64,000 nt of DNA from Pseudoclavibacter chungangensis. GTDB taxonomy: Bacteria; Actinomycetota; Actinomycetes; Actinomycetales; Microbacteriaceae. Location of the stretch: positions 744,001 to 808,000 of the forward strand of contig NZ_JACCFV010000001.1 of assembly GCF_013410545.1 (NCBI RefSeq), read 5' to 3'. A model generated the notes under the pieces. The model was not told where the DNA came from and did no database searches. It saw nothing but the letters and a program-made list of their open reading frames with translations. Positions 17,556 to 26,457 of the stretch are shown here, one piece after another. A program made the position numbers and the translations under genes. Position 1 is the first letter of the stretch; every line of letters starts with the position of its first letter.

Positions 17556-18643
17556 TCGTCGCGCGCACCCCGGGCAAGCTGTTCATCGCGGGGGAGTACG
17601 CCGTCGTCGAGCCCGGCGAACCGTCGGTCCTCGTCGCCGTCGACCGGTACCTCACCGTCCGACTCACCGAGAGCGCGGACGAGGGGCGCATCCACTCGGG
17701 TGAGTACGGGCACGCGCCGCTCGTCTGGACGCGCGGCGCCGACGGCGTCAGCGTCGTTCGCGAGCACGGTCCGGCCGACTACGTCCTGAGCGCGATCGCG
17801 ACCGTCGAGCGCCTTCGCGGCGAGCGCGGTCTCGCCCCGCGCTACTTCGACCTCGACATCACGAGCGGCCTCGACGACTCGCAGGGCCGCAAGTTCGGCC
17901 TCGGTTCGTCGGCCGCCGTCACGGTCGCCGTCGTCGCCGCTCTCGACGAGTTCTACGGCCTCGCGCTCACCCGCACCGAGCGCTTCAAGCTCTCGCTGCT
18001 CGCGACGATCCAGATCGCCCCGAACGCCTCGGGCGGCGACCTCGCCGCGTGCACCTTCGGCGGGTGGGTGCGCTACACGGCACCGGATCGACTCGCGCTG
18101 CGCGCCTTCCTCGACACGCACACGATCGCCGAGACGCTCGACGCACCCGGCTGGGACTCGTACAGCACCACACGGCTGCCGCAGCCGGAGTCCGTCGAAC
18201 TCCTCGTCGGCTGGACCGGCAGCCCGGCCTCCACCGAGCGGCTCGTCGACCGCGTCCGGCACCGTCGTGGCGACACGAGCGGCCCCTACGCGCGATTCCT
18301 GCAGAACAGCGGAGCGAACGTCGACGCGCTCGTGCACGCGATCGAACGGGACGACACGTCGGCCATGCTGGAGACCATCCACACCGCGCGGCACCTGCTG
18401 CAGGGGCTCGGCGACCGCAGCGACATCGGCATCGAGACGCCACTGCTCGCCGCCCTGTGCGACGCGGCCGAGCGGTACGGCGCAGCCGGGAAGCCCTCGG
18501 GCGCCGGCGGCGGCGACTGCGGCATCGTGCTCGCACCGCGCACCGCGCCCGTCCGACGACTCCTCGCCGACTGGGAGAGCCACGACGTGCGCCGGCTCGA
18601 TCTCACGGTCCACCCGCCGGAAGGGGGGCCCGATGGGAACTGA
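17552..18643 (+). CDS. pmk: Phosphomevalonate kinase
   Basis: It phosphorylates mevalonate 5-phosphate to the diphosphate. The 363-residue GHMP-family product has the N-terminal APGKLFIAGEYAVVEPG-type segment (TPGKLFIAGEYAVVEPGEPS), the ATP loop KFGLGSSAAVTVAVVAAL from about residue 114, and the C-terminal SGAGGGDCGIVL motif. The start is a TTG overlapping the mvaD stop (TTGA), with GGAGCGGAG upstream. TTG starts are rare among its neighbours and may lower its expression slightly. This is the bacterial type of enzyme (pfam GHMP), not the human P-loop type. Confidence 0.93.
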   Translation: MIVARTPGKLFIAGEYAVVEPGEPSVLVAVDRYLTVRLTESADEGRIHSGEYGHAPLVWTRGADGVSVVREHGPADYVLSAIATVERLRGERGLAPRYFDLDITSGLDDSQGRKFGLGSSAAVTVAVVAALDEFYGLALTRTERFKLSLLATIQIAPNASGGDLAACTFGGWVRYTAPDRLALRAFLDTHTIAETLDAPGWDSYSTTRLPQPESVELLVGWTGSPASTERLVDRVRHRRGDTSGPYARFLQNSGANVDALVHAIERDDTSAMLETIHTARHLLQGLGDRSDIGIETPLLAALCDAAERYGAAGKPSGAGGGDCGIVLAPRTAPVRRLLADWESHDVRRLDLTVHPPEGGPDGN

Positions 18644-19751
18644 ACGAGCAGGGAACCACGAGTCCCGGAAGGACGAGCACCTCGCGCTCGCGGCCGAGCA
18701 GGCCCGCGAGGGCGCCCCGCGCAACGACTTCGACGAACTCGCGTTCGTGCACCACGCGCTCGACGGCGGCGACGCCGACGACGTGCGGCTCGACGTTCGC
18801 CTCGGCGAGCTCCGCTGGCCCGCGCCGCTCTACATCAACGGCATGACCGGCGGCACGGCGACGACGGCTCGCGTCAACCGTCAGCTCGCGATCGCCGCGC
18901 GCGAGACGGGCCTTCCCGTGGCCTCCGGATCGATGAGTATCGCGCTCGACCACCCGCAGACGGCACACGGGTTCCGCGTGCTGCGCGAGGAGAACCCCGA
19001 CGGCTTCGTCATGGCCAACCTCGGCGCTGGTCGGAGCCCCGACGACGCGCTCCGCGCGGTCGAACTCGTCGACGCCGACGCCCTGCAGATCCACGTGAAC
19101 GCGGTGCAGGAGACCGTCATGCCCGAGGGCGACCGCGACTTCTCTGGGTGGGCGCGCTCGATCGAGCGCATCGTCGCCGTCGTGCCCGTCCCCGTCATCG
19201 TCAAGGAGGTCGGCTTCGGACTCAGCGGACGCACGCAACGGACGCTGACCGAACTCGGCGTGCGCATCGCCGACGTGAGCGGCCGCGGCGGCACCGACTT
19301 CGTGCGGATCGAGAACGACCGGCGCCCACTGCGCGACTACGCGTCGCTCGTCGGCTTCGGCCAGTCGGCCGTCCAGAGCCTGCTCGACGCCCCCGCCGAG
19401 TCGCCCCTCGTGCTGCTCGCGTCCGGCGGCGTGCGCTCTCCGCTCGACGTCGCGAAGGCACTCGCCCTCGGGGCACGAGCCGTCGGCGTGGCGGGCGGGT
19501 TCCTCACGGCAGCGACCGAGGGCGGCGCACCCGAACTCGTCCCGCTCATCGAACGATGGCTCGAACAGCTGCGACAACTGTGCGCACTCCTCGGTGCCGA
19601 CTCGCCGGAGGACCTGGCGCGCACCGACCTGCTCGTGCGCGGGCGCCTCCGCGAGGACTGCGAACTGCTCGGCATCGACCCCGCCGCCTACGCCCGCCGA
19701 CGGGACGCGCGGCCCCGAACCATCCACGAACCCTCCGGGAGGACGCGATGA
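18633..19751 (+). CDS. fni: Type 2 isopentenyl-diphosphate delta-isomerase (FMN-dependent)
   Basis: This TIM-barrel flavoenzyme interconverts IPP and DMAPP. The 372-residue product contains SRKDEHLALA at the N-terminus, INGMTGGT around residues 68-75, SGSMSIALDHP, QIHVNAVQETVMPEGDRDF and the phosphate-binding LLASGGVRSPLDVAKALALGA segment. Its ATG overlaps the pmk coding end by 11 bases, with an AAGGGGGG ribosome binding site inside pmk. An Idi2 enzyme, rather than Idi1, is standard in actinobacterial mevalonate operons. Confidence 0.95.
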   Translation: MGTERAGNHESRKDEHLALAAEQAREGAPRNDFDELAFVHHALDGGDADDVRLDVRLGELRWPAPLYINGMTGGTATTARVNRQLAIAARETGLPVASGSMSIALDHPQTAHGFRVLREENPDGFVMANLGAGRSPDDALRAVELVDADALQIHVNAVQETVMPEGDRDFSGWARSIERIVAVVPVPVIVKEVGFGLSGRTQRTLTELGVRIADVSGRGGTDFVRIENDRRPLRDYASLVGFGQSAVQSLLDAPAESPLVLLASGGVRSPLDVAKALALGARAVGVAGGFLTAATEGGAPELVPLIERWLEQLRQLCALLGADSPEDLARTDLLVRGRLREDCELLGIDPAAYARRRDARPRTIHEPSGRTR

Positions 19752-20806
19752 CCCACGACGAGACCACGACGGTTACGGCGATCCCCACCCGGTGGGTGGG
19801 GCCGATCCGCGTGTCCGGGAACGCGGTCACCGGTGAGATCTCTGTCCCGCTCGCGACCTACGAGACACCGCTGTGGCCCTCCGTCGGCCGCGGCGCGAAG
19901 GTGTCGCGACTCGTCGAGGGCGGTATCGCCGTGACGATCCTCGGCGAGCGCATGACGCGCTCGGTGCTCTTCACGGCACCCGACGCGGCATCGGCGCACA
20001 CGGCCGCGCTCGCGATCCACGAGCGCGAGGCCGAGCTGCACGAGGCCGTCGCGGGCACGAGCCGGTTCGCGAAACTCGTCGAGGTGCACCCCGAGATCGT
20101 CGGCAACCTCCTGTTCGTCCGCTTCGCGCTCCAGACGGGCGACGCATCCGGCCACAACATGGTCACCCGCGCCGCCGACGCGCTCATGGACCGCATCCTC
20201 TCGTGGGGGCTGCCCGTCGAGTACGGCTCGATCTCGGGCAACTACTGCTCGGACAAGAAGGCCACGGCCGTCAACGGCATCCTCGGTCGCGGCCGCAGCG
20301 CCGTCGCCGACATCCTCATCCCGCACGAGATCGTCGAGCGCGTGCTGCACACGAGCGCCGAGCGCATCGTCGACCTCGTCGTGCGCAAGAACCTCGTCGG
20401 CAGCACCATCGCCGGTGCCCTGCGCTCGGCGAACGCGCACTACGCGAACATGCTGCTCGCGTTCTACCTCGCCACGGGGCAGGACGCCGCGAACATCGTC
20501 GAGGGGTCACAGGGCATCACGTATGCCGAGACCCGCCCGGAGGGGCTCTACTTCTCGTGCACGCTGCCGCACCTCATCGTCGGCACCGTCGGCAACGGGA
20601 AGCACCTCGCACACACGCAGGAAGCGCTCGAACGACTCGGCTGCGAGGCCGAGCGCGAACCGGGCGCGAACGCACGCCGACTCGCCGCACTCATCGCGGC
20701 CTCGGTGCTCTGCGGCGAGCTGTCCCTGCTCGCCGCACAGACCAACCCGGGCGAGCTCATGGCCGCCCACGTCGCCTTCGAGCGCACGGGAACGGAGCAG
20801 TCATGA
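19748..20806 (+). CDS. mvaA: Hydroxymethylglutaryl-CoA reductase
   Basis: It reduces HMG-CoA to mevalonate, the committed step. The 352-residue product has the length of the Streptomyces mevalonate-cluster enzyme and lacks any membrane domain. Recognised motifs: PLATYESPLWPSVGRGAKVS-type segment (here YETPLWPSVGRGAKVSRL), DASGHNMVTRAADAL, GSISGNYCSDKKATAVN with the catalytic lysine near residue 172, and GQDAANIVEGSQGITYAE with the catalytic aspartate. The DKKATAVN motif and NADPH-type layout suggest class I. The ATGA overlaps with fni and mvaS point to tight operon expression. Confidence 0.96.
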   Translation: MTHDETTTVTAIPTRWVGPIRVSGNAVTGEISVPLATYETPLWPSVGRGAKVSRLVEGGIAVTILGERMTRSVLFTAPDAASAHTAALAIHEREAELHEAVAGTSRFAKLVEVHPEIVGNLLFVRFALQTGDASGHNMVTRAADALMDRILSWGLPVEYGSISGNYCSDKKATAVNGILGRGRSAVADILIPHEIVERVLHTSAERIVDLVVRKNLVGSTIAGALRSANAHYANMLLAFYLATGQDAANIVEGSQGITYAETRPEGLYFSCTLPHLIVGTVGNGKHLAHTQEALERLGCEAEREPGANARRLAALIAASVLCGELSLLAAQTNPGELMAAHVAFERTGTEQS

Positions 20807-22008
20807 CCCGCATCGGCATCCACGACCTCGCCGTCGCGACGACGCACCACGTCGTCGAGCTGGACGATCTCGCCGAGGCGGCCGGGGTCGACCCGGCCAA
20901 GTACCGCCTCGGGCTCGGGCAGGAGCGCATGAGCTTCCCCGCCCCCGACGACGACGTCGTCACGATCGGCGCCGCCGCGGCGGCACCGATCCTCGAACGA
21001 CACGGTGCCGACGGCATCCGCACGGTGCTGTTCGCGACCGAGAGCGGCGTCGACCAGTCGAAGTCCGGTGGCGTGTTCGTGCACCGCCTCCTCGGGCTGC
21101 CGCCGACCGTGCGCACGGTCGAGCTCAAGCAGGCCTGCTACGGCGGCACCGCGGCGCTCCAGACCGCGCTCGGCATCGTCGCGCGCGACCCCCGCGAGCG
21201 CGTGCTCGTCATCTCGAGCGACATCGCGCGCTACGAGCTCGACTCGCCGGGCGAGCCCACGCAGGGCGCGGCGGCCGTCGCGATGCTCGTGAGCGCCGAC
21301 CCCGACATCCTCGAGATCGAGCCGATCGCGGGCGTCAACACGACCGACGTCGACGACTTCTGGCGCCCGACCGACTCGACGACCGCGATCGTCGACGGCG
21401 CGCTCTCACTCGACGCGTACCTCCACTCGGTCACGGGCGCGTGGGACGACTACCGGGCCCAGGGCGGCCCCGACGTCGACGAGATCCACCGCTTCGTCTA
21501 CCACCAGCCGTTCACGAAGATGGCGCGCAAGGCGCACGCCCACCTCGCCGCGCACACGGGTGTCGAACTCCCCGTCGAGACGCTCGAGACGTCGTTCCGA
21601 TACAACCGTGTGCTCGGCAACAGCTACACGGCCTCGCTCTTCGTCGGCCTCGCCGCGGTGCTCGACCACGAGGACGACCTCGCGGGCACGCGCATCGGCC
21701 TGTTCAGCTACGGATCGGGCAGCGTGAGCGAGATCATCACGGGCATCGTGCAGGACGGCTACCGCGAGCACTCGCGCCGCGACGAGACCGCCGCCGCGCT
21801 CGCCGCACGCGTGCGCCTCCCGCTCGACGACTACCGTGCCCTGCACGCGGCGACGACGACGTCGAGCGCCGACGTCGAGACGCCCCATGTCACGACCCGC
21901 CCGTACCGCTTCGCGGGCGTGCGCGGGCGGGCACGCCACTACGAACCCACGACGACCCCGGCCACGGCCGAGCGGGAGACGGTCGAGCCGGCCTCGGCCG
22001 ACCGATAG
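20803..22008 (+). CDS. mvaS: Hydroxymethylglutaryl-CoA synthase
   Basis: It condenses acetyl-CoA with acetoacetyl-CoA to HMG-CoA. The catalytic triad is visible: E80 in ATESGVDQSKS, C112 in KQACYGGTAAL and H234 in YHQPFTKM, one residue offset from the well-studied staphylococcal enzyme. The 401-residue length is normal; the last 30 residues are a polar tail. It ends the operon. No dedicated acetoacetyl-CoA thiolase is in the window, so acetoacetyl-CoA must come from elsewhere. Confidence 0.96.
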   Translation: MTRIGIHDLAVATTHHVVELDDLAEAAGVDPAKYRLGLGQERMSFPAPDDDVVTIGAAAAAPILERHGADGIRTVLFATESGVDQSKSGGVFVHRLLGLPPTVRTVELKQACYGGTAALQTALGIVARDPRERVLVISSDIARYELDSPGEPTQGAAAVAMLVSADPDILEIEPIAGVNTTDVDDFWRPTDSTTAIVDGALSLDAYLHSVTGAWDDYRAQGGPDVDEIHRFVYHQPFTKMARKAHAHLAAHTGVELPVETLETSFRYNRVLGNSYTASLFVGLAAVLDHEDDLAGTRIGLFSYGSGSVSEIITGIVQDGYREHSRRDETAAALAARVRLPLDDYRALHAATTTSSADVETPHVTTRPYRFAGVRGRARHYEPTTTPATAERETVEPASADR

Positions 22009-22020
22009 CGGATCGGCCGA

Positions 22021-22046
22021 CACCCGCCGGCACGCGCCGGCGGGTG
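22021..22046 (+). terminator. Hairpin at the end of the mevalonate operon
   Basis: CACCCGCCGGC and its complement form an 11-bp stem with a four-base loop, 12 bases after the mvaS stop. No T-run follows, so it may attenuate or stabilise rather than fully terminate. Confidence 0.5.
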
Positions 22047-22102
22047 AGACGGCCGACGACGAGCGCGCCGCCCCGCGCGGGCGGCCGACGAAGGGGCAGC
22101 GC

Positions 22103-22876
22103 ATGAGCACGCACCTCACCTGGAACGGCGGCGTCCAGCAGGAGGCCGTCGACCTCCTCCACGCCGGCGGCGGCATGGTGGTCAGCCCGACGAAGGTCGG
22201 CTACATCGTCGTCGTCACCGACCGGGCGGGGCTCGAGCGCAAATTCGAGGCGAAACAGCGCAAACGCAACAAACCCGCGGTCGTGCTGTGCGGCTCGCTC
22301 GAGGAGCTCCACGCGCTCGCCCGGACGAACGACGAGATCGACGAGTTCTACCGTCGCCACTGGGACGACGACATCCTGCTCGGCTGCATCCTGCCGTGGT
22401 CCGACGAGGGCCGTGCGCTCCTCGGTGACGACGAGGCGGAGCTCGCGACGGACGTGCGGGGCACGAGCTGCTTCGTCGTGCGCTTCGGTGCGCCCGGTGA
22501 GGCGATCGCGAAGGCCCTGTGGGACGAGGACCGCACGATCCTCTTCGCGAGCTCGGCGAACCCCTCGGGACGCGGTAACCGCGGGCTCGTGTCGGGCATC
22601 GGCGAGGCGATCGACGACGCCGCGGACCTCGTGATCGAGGCCGACGACTTCGTGCGCTCGGTGCAGCCCGACGCGTCACCCGAGACGCGCTACGAGCAGG
22701 GCGTCATGGTGTCGTTCGTCGACGAAGCGGGCGAGCTCGTTCCGGAGCAGCACGGCGAACGGCAGGTCTCGCCCGCGCCGATCGTCATCCGCGGCGGTCT
22801 CGACATCGACCGGATCATGAGCCAGCTCGCGCGCAGCTTCCCGAGCTGGGACTACCGCCACGGCCAGTACTACTGA
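22103..22876 (+). CDS. YrdC/Sua5-domain protein with a C-terminal extension
   Basis: YrdC-fold proteins bind ATP and RNA; the best known make threonylcarbamoyl-AMP for the t6A tRNA modification. This 257-residue protein has a YrdC-like core: VVSPTKVGYIVVVTDRAGLERKF at the N-terminus, the basic KQRKRNKPAVVL segment near residues 52-63, and the FASSANPSGRG motif around 150-160. It is longer than TsaC and has a distinct tail ending DYRHGQYY. Several typical TsaC positions differ, so it may be a paralogue used for another carbamoylation. AAGGGG precedes the ATG. It follows the mevalonate operon but is separated from it by a hairpin. Confidence 0.75.
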   Translation: MSTHLTWNGGVQQEAVDLLHAGGGMVVSPTKVGYIVVVTDRAGLERKFEAKQRKRNKPAVVLCGSLEELHALARTNDEIDEFYRRHWDDDILLGCILPWSDEGRALLGDDEAELATDVRGTSCFVVRFGAPGEAIAKALWDEDRTILFASSANPSGRGNRGLVSGIGEAIDDAADLVIEADDFVRSVQPDASPETRYEQGVMVSFVDEAGELVPEQHGERQVSPAPIVIRGGLDIDRIMSQLARSFPSWDYRHGQYY

Positions 22877-22918
22877 GTTCCCCGCCCGTCGATCGTGATC
22901 GCCGGGCACTCGCGGGGC

Positions 22919-22958
22919 CCGGAGCGGGCGGACGACGATCGTCGTCCGCCCGCTCCGG
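22919..22958. terminator. Bidirectional terminator between two convergent genes
   Basis: A 40-base perfect palindrome (CCGGAGCGGGCGGACGACGA and its complement) lies between the convergent YrdC-like and fusion genes. In RNA it would form a stem of about 18 bp with a minimal loop. There is no T-run. Confidence 0.7.
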
Positions 22959-22972
22959 CGTTCCGCTCGGCG

Positions 22973-25900
22973 TCAGGCGGTGCGTGACTCGAGCTCGTTC
23001 AGCACCGCGTCGAGCGCGTCGACGAAGAGGTCGGCGTGTGCTGCCGTGAGGGTGAGCGGCGGCTTCACCTTGAGCACGTTGCGCCGCTCGGAGGTCGACT
23101 GCATGATCACGCCGTGGTCGAGCAGGCGCTCGCACACCCACTCCGTCTCCTCGACGGCCGGCTCGAGCGTCACACGATCCCGCACGAACTCGACGCCCTG
23201 GTAGAGCCCCGTGCCGTGCACCGCGCCGACGATCGGGTGCCGCGTCGCGAGCTCGGCGAACCGTGCCGCGAGGTGGTCGCCGACGACCGCCGCGTTGTGC
23301 TGGAGGCCCTCGTCGCGCATGACGTCGAGCACCGCGAGCCCCGCGACGGCCGACGCGGTCGCGCCACCCGCCGACGAGAAGAACATGCCCTCGTGTTCGA
23401 GCGACGCCGCGATCTCGCGCGTCGTCAGGACCGCGCCGAGCGGGTACGCGTTCCCGAGCGCCTTCGCGACGACGAGGATGTCGGGCACGACGCCCTGCTG
23501 CTCGACGCCCCACATGACGTGCCCGAGGCGGCCGAGGCCGACCTGCACCTCGTCGGCGATGCACACGCCACCGCGGCGGCGGACCGACTCGTAGACGGCC
23601 GACAGGTAGCCGTCGGGGAGCACGATTCCACCGCCGTTCCCGAAGACGGGCTCGCACAGGAACGCACCGACCGGCCGACCCGCCTCGTCGAGGGCCGTCA
23701 GGAGCCGCTCGACGTCGGCCGCGTACGCCGCGCCGGAGTCCGGGCCGCGGTGCCGACCGCGGTACGGGTTGACGGCGTCCGCGACGTGCACCCACTCGGG
23801 GCGGGTGGCCGCGGCGTGCGGGTTGTCGTAGGCGCTCGTCGACACCGCGTCGCTCGCGATCGTCCAGCCGTGATAGGCCTCGCGGAGCGTCACGACGTCG
23901 TTGCGGCCCGTGTGCACGCGGGCGAGGTGCAGGGCGAGATCGACGGCCTCCGAGCCCGAGTTCACGAGCAACACCGCGTCGAGGGACGGGTCCGGGGCGA
24001 GGGCGACGAGCCGCTCGACGTAGTCGGCGAGCGCGCGGTACAGGAACCGCGAGTTCGTGTTGAGCGTGAGGAGCTGTTCGTGCACGGCGTCCGCCATGCG
24101 CGGGTGCCCGTGCCCGATACCGGCGACGTTGTTGACGAGGTCGAGATACGCCCGTCCGGTGCCGTCGAACAGCAGCTCGCGCCACCCGCGTTCGATCTGC
24201 GGGGCGACCTCGTAGTACCGCTCGGCGGCGCCGGCCATCGCCGACTCGTGACGGTGCCGTTCGGTGACCGCGTCGGGCAGCCAGTCCGCGGGTGACAGGC
24301 CGAGCAGTGGCGCCGGATCGGCGGTCAGCCGCTGCCACGCCGGCAGCTCGGGCGCCGTCACGAACGCCGGCGCTTCGATCGTTCCCGGACGCAGCCATCG
24401 CAGCACGAGCCGCGCGCCGCCGTCCGCGTGCCCGATCGTCGTGCCCGCCGCGACGGGGCCCGGCTCGTCCGCCGTGGCCCCCTGAAGCTCGATGCGCCCG
24501 AACGAGCCGTGCAGTGCGAGGGTGCCCAGCGCGTCGACCGCGAGTTCGGCGTCGAACGGGGCGACGACGTCGGTACCGGTCGCGGGGACGGCGATCTCGG
24601 TCGCGAGCGAGGCGGTGCGGGGGAGCGCAAGACCGGGCGGCAGCGTCCGCGTGAGCCGGTGCTCGCCGTACGCGAGGACGCCGAACGCTCCCGTCGCCGT
24701 CACATCCGCGAGGAGGCTGTCCTCGATGTCCGGGTCCTGCCAGGCCGCACGGTGCAGGTGCGGGCTCGCCGTGTCGAGGCGCACGGGCGTCGCGCCGGCC
24801 GTCCCGAGCGCGGGGAGCATCACGTGGCCCGGTTCCGGGGTCGGTGTCGCGGCCCTGCCGGTGGCCGCGCGGATCGCGGCGTCCGCCACGCCCGTGTCGA
24901 GTGCGTCGGCGGCCTCGAAGATGCGCCACTCGTGTTCCATGCGCTCGCGGGCGTAGTCGTTGCCGGCCTCGAGCGCGACCTGGTGCGCTCCCGAGACCAC
25001 GAGGACCGCGCCGCGCAGCACGACGAGGGGCCAGAGCGCGGCGATCTCGGTATCGTCGAGCGCGACGCGTTCGGCGAACGCGCGGACCGTCTCGAACACG
25101 TCGAACGTGCGGTCCACCTGGTGGTGCAGGAGGGACGAGACGGTCACGGCGATCTCGGCGACCCGCCAGCCGGTCGAGAGGTCGCCGAAGTCGATGATGC
25201 TCGTGGGGACGACGCGACCGAGCGCGTCGCGGGTACCGACCACGTTGTCGTCGGTGAGGTCGCCGTGGATCACCTGCACGGGCAGGCGCTCGGCGACGTC
25301 GCTGACGGCGGCCCACGCATCGCGTGCGGCCCGCAGGACGCGCGCCCGTCGCTCGGGGTCGTCCACCTCGGGGGCATAGGCCTCGACGACGGCGAGCGCA
25401 TTGCGCATGTCCCACTGCAGGTCGCGGTCGAGGCGCGGGTCGTCGATCGCCGCGAGTTCGGCGACGGTTCGGCCCGCGAGGCTGCCGAGCGCGGTGAGCA
25501 CCCCGGTCGCGAGGTGGCCGTCGTCGACGAGCGAGTCGCCCTCGACGAACATGAGGAGGCGTGCCCGCAGGACGCGCCCGCCGGGGGTCTCGGCGCGGCC
25601 GATTCGGCCGCCGGCGAGCGCCGCGACGGGGGTGGGGACGGCGAGGCCGCGTTCGGCGAGCCGCACGAGGACGCTGTTCTGCGCGTCGAGGTCGTCGTCG
25701 GGGAACACGTCGTTGTCGAACTTGAGCAGGAACCGGCCGTCGGTGTCGTCGCTCGGTGTGAGCAGGTAGTTGCGGTCCTGATTGCTGCCGAGCTCGGTGA
25801 CCGTGCCGGTGATCCCGAACGCGTCGAGCGCGAGGAGGACGGCGTCGTCGGCGGTGACATCGGGCCTGACGAGATCGGTCTCGACGGTGGGATCGAACAT
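22973..25900 (-). CDS. Three-part fusion: APH-type kinase, degenerate M23-like domain, class III aminotransferase-fold enzyme
   Basis: The 975-residue protein has an N-terminal aminoglycoside-phosphotransferase/homoserine-kinase-type domain (about 20-300) with VIHGDLTDDNVV (H212, D214) and the metal motif IIDFGDLSTGW. A middle beta-rich domain (about 380-490; VVAPFDAELAV... HGSFGRIEL) resembles M23 peptidases but lacks their metal-binding HxH signature. A class III PLP domain (about 545-975) has LVNSGSEAVDLAL, CIADEVQVGLGRLG and VVAKALGNAYPLGAV with the PLP lysine K813. By family logic a small hydroxy-amine is phosphorylated and then eliminated or transaminated, as in ethanolamine-phosphate and phosphohydroxylysine phospho-lyases; the true substrate is unknown. 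The start at 25900 has GAGGAG upstream. In-frame sequence beyond it is repeat DNA. Confidence 0.85.
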   Translation of the reverse strand: MFDPTVETDLVRPDVTADDAVLLALDAFGITGTVTELGSNQDRNYLLTPSDDTDGRFLLKFDNDVFPDDDLDAQNSVLVRLAERGLAVPTPVAALAGGRIGRAETPGGRVLRARLLMFVEGDSLVDDGHLATGVLTALGSLAGRTVAELAAIDDPRLDRDLQWDMRNALAVVEAYAPEVDDPERRARVLRAARDAWAAVSDVAERLPVQVIHGDLTDDNVVGTRDALGRVVPTSIIDFGDLSTGWRVAEIAVTVSSLLHHQVDRTFDVFETVRAFAERVALDDTEIAALWPLVVLRGAVLVVSGAHQVALEAGNDYARERMEHEWRIFEAADALDTGVADAAIRAATGRAATPTPEPGHVMLPALGTAGATPVRLDTASPHLHRAAWQDPDIEDSLLADVTATGAFGVLAYGEHRLTRTLPPGLALPRTASLATEIAVPATGTDVVAPFDAELAVDALGTLALHGSFGRIELQGATADEPGPVAAGTTIGHADGGARLVLRWLRPGTIEAPAFVTAPELPAWQRLTADPAPLLGLSPADWLPDAVTERHRHESAMAGAAERYYEVAPQIERGWRELLFDGTGRAYLDLVNNVAGIGHGHPRMADAVHEQLLTLNTNSRFLYRALADYVERLVALAPDPSLDAVLLVNSGSEAVDLALHLARVHTGRNDVVTLREAYHGWTIASDAVSTSAYDNPHAAATRPEWVHVADAVNPYRGRHRGPDSGAAYAADVERLLTALDEAGRPVGAFLCEPVFGNGGGIVLPDGYLSAVYESVRRRGGVCIADEVQVGLGRLGHVMWGVEQQGVVPDILVVAKALGNAYPLGAVLTTREIAASLEHEGMFFSSAGGATASAVAGLAVLDVMRDEGLQHNAAVVGDHLAARFAELATRHPIVGAVHGTGLYQGVEFVRDRVTLEPAVEETEWVCERLLDHGVIMQSTSERRNVLKVKPPLTLTAAHADLFVDALDAVLNELESRTA

Positions 25901-25927
25901 GGTGCTCCTCGATGACGACGAGTGACG

Positions 25928-26000
25928 GAGAGGACGAGGTGTGCGGGAGAGGACGAGGTGTGCGAGAGAGGACGAGGTGTGCGAGAGAGGACGGGTGTGA
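25928..26000. repeat. 19-bp tandem repeat, about four units
   Basis: The motif AGGACGAGGTGTGCG recurs with a period of exactly 19 bp (unit cores at 25931, 25950, 25969 and a diverged one at 25988). It lies just upstream of the fusion-gene start on the minus strand. It could be a variable-number repeat or a multi-site protein-binding array. The 557-base gap at 25901-26457 otherwise holds only two palindromic repeats and the helicase promoter. Confidence 0.75.
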
Positions 26001-26027
26001 CGGATGCGCGAGGCGTGCACCGCGCCG

Positions 26028-26086
26028 AATCCATCCGAGTTGTTGCTACCGGATCGCGGGCCCGGTAGCAACAACCCGGCCGGATT
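26028..26086. repeat. Dispersed palindrome, copy 1
   Basis: GTTGTTGCTACCGG (26039-26052) and its perfect complement (26062-26075) form a 14-bp stem, extended imperfectly by GAATCC/GGATTC at the flanks. The core matches two other copies in the window. Confidence 0.8.
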
Positions 26087-26308
26087 CGCGTGCGGTGGGT
26101 CCTTCGGTGCCCAGGCGATGATGGCTGTGGCGGGTGCGTGCTCGCCCCCGCCACACGCGGCGCGCCGGTGGCGATCGCGGTGCGCTGTTCGGCTGAGATT
26201 CCTCCCAAGCGCCGTGGCCGGGTCCGGCACGGTCAGGCATCGGAACATCCACCCAGCGGCCATGGGGTATCGGTCACAGCGATCGGGCGACCACGCGAGC
26301 GCACAGAA

Positions 26309-26357
26309 AGCCGGGTTGTTGCTACCGGGCCGCGGGCCGGGTAGCAACAACCCGGCT
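26309..26357. repeat. Dispersed palindrome, copy 2
   Basis: AGCCGGGTTGTTGCTACC (26309-26326) and its perfect complement (26340-26357) form an 18-bp stem around a 13-base loop. It shares the GGGTTGTTGCTACCGG core with copy 1, about 270 bp away, and with copy 3. Confidence 0.85.
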
Positions 26358-26444
26358 GGATACGGCAGAGGGTCGGTCTCGCAGTGTGGGGCTCGGGGCA
26401 GTCGTTCACGGGTGGGTGCTGTTCGTTCGCGGATCGAGAGCGGG

Positions 26445-26450
26445 TAGTCT
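26445..26450 (+). promoter_or_regulatory. Candidate leaderless promoter of the UvrD-like helicase gene
   Basis: TAGTCT lies seven bases before the ATG at 26458, so the transcript would start at or next to the start codon. No ribosome binding site is present. Confidence 0.5.
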
Positions 26451-26457
26451 CGAACGT

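Noticed and set aside
25928..26000. CRISPR array
   Set aside because: The units are directly adjacent at 19 bp with no unique spacers, and no cas genes are present.
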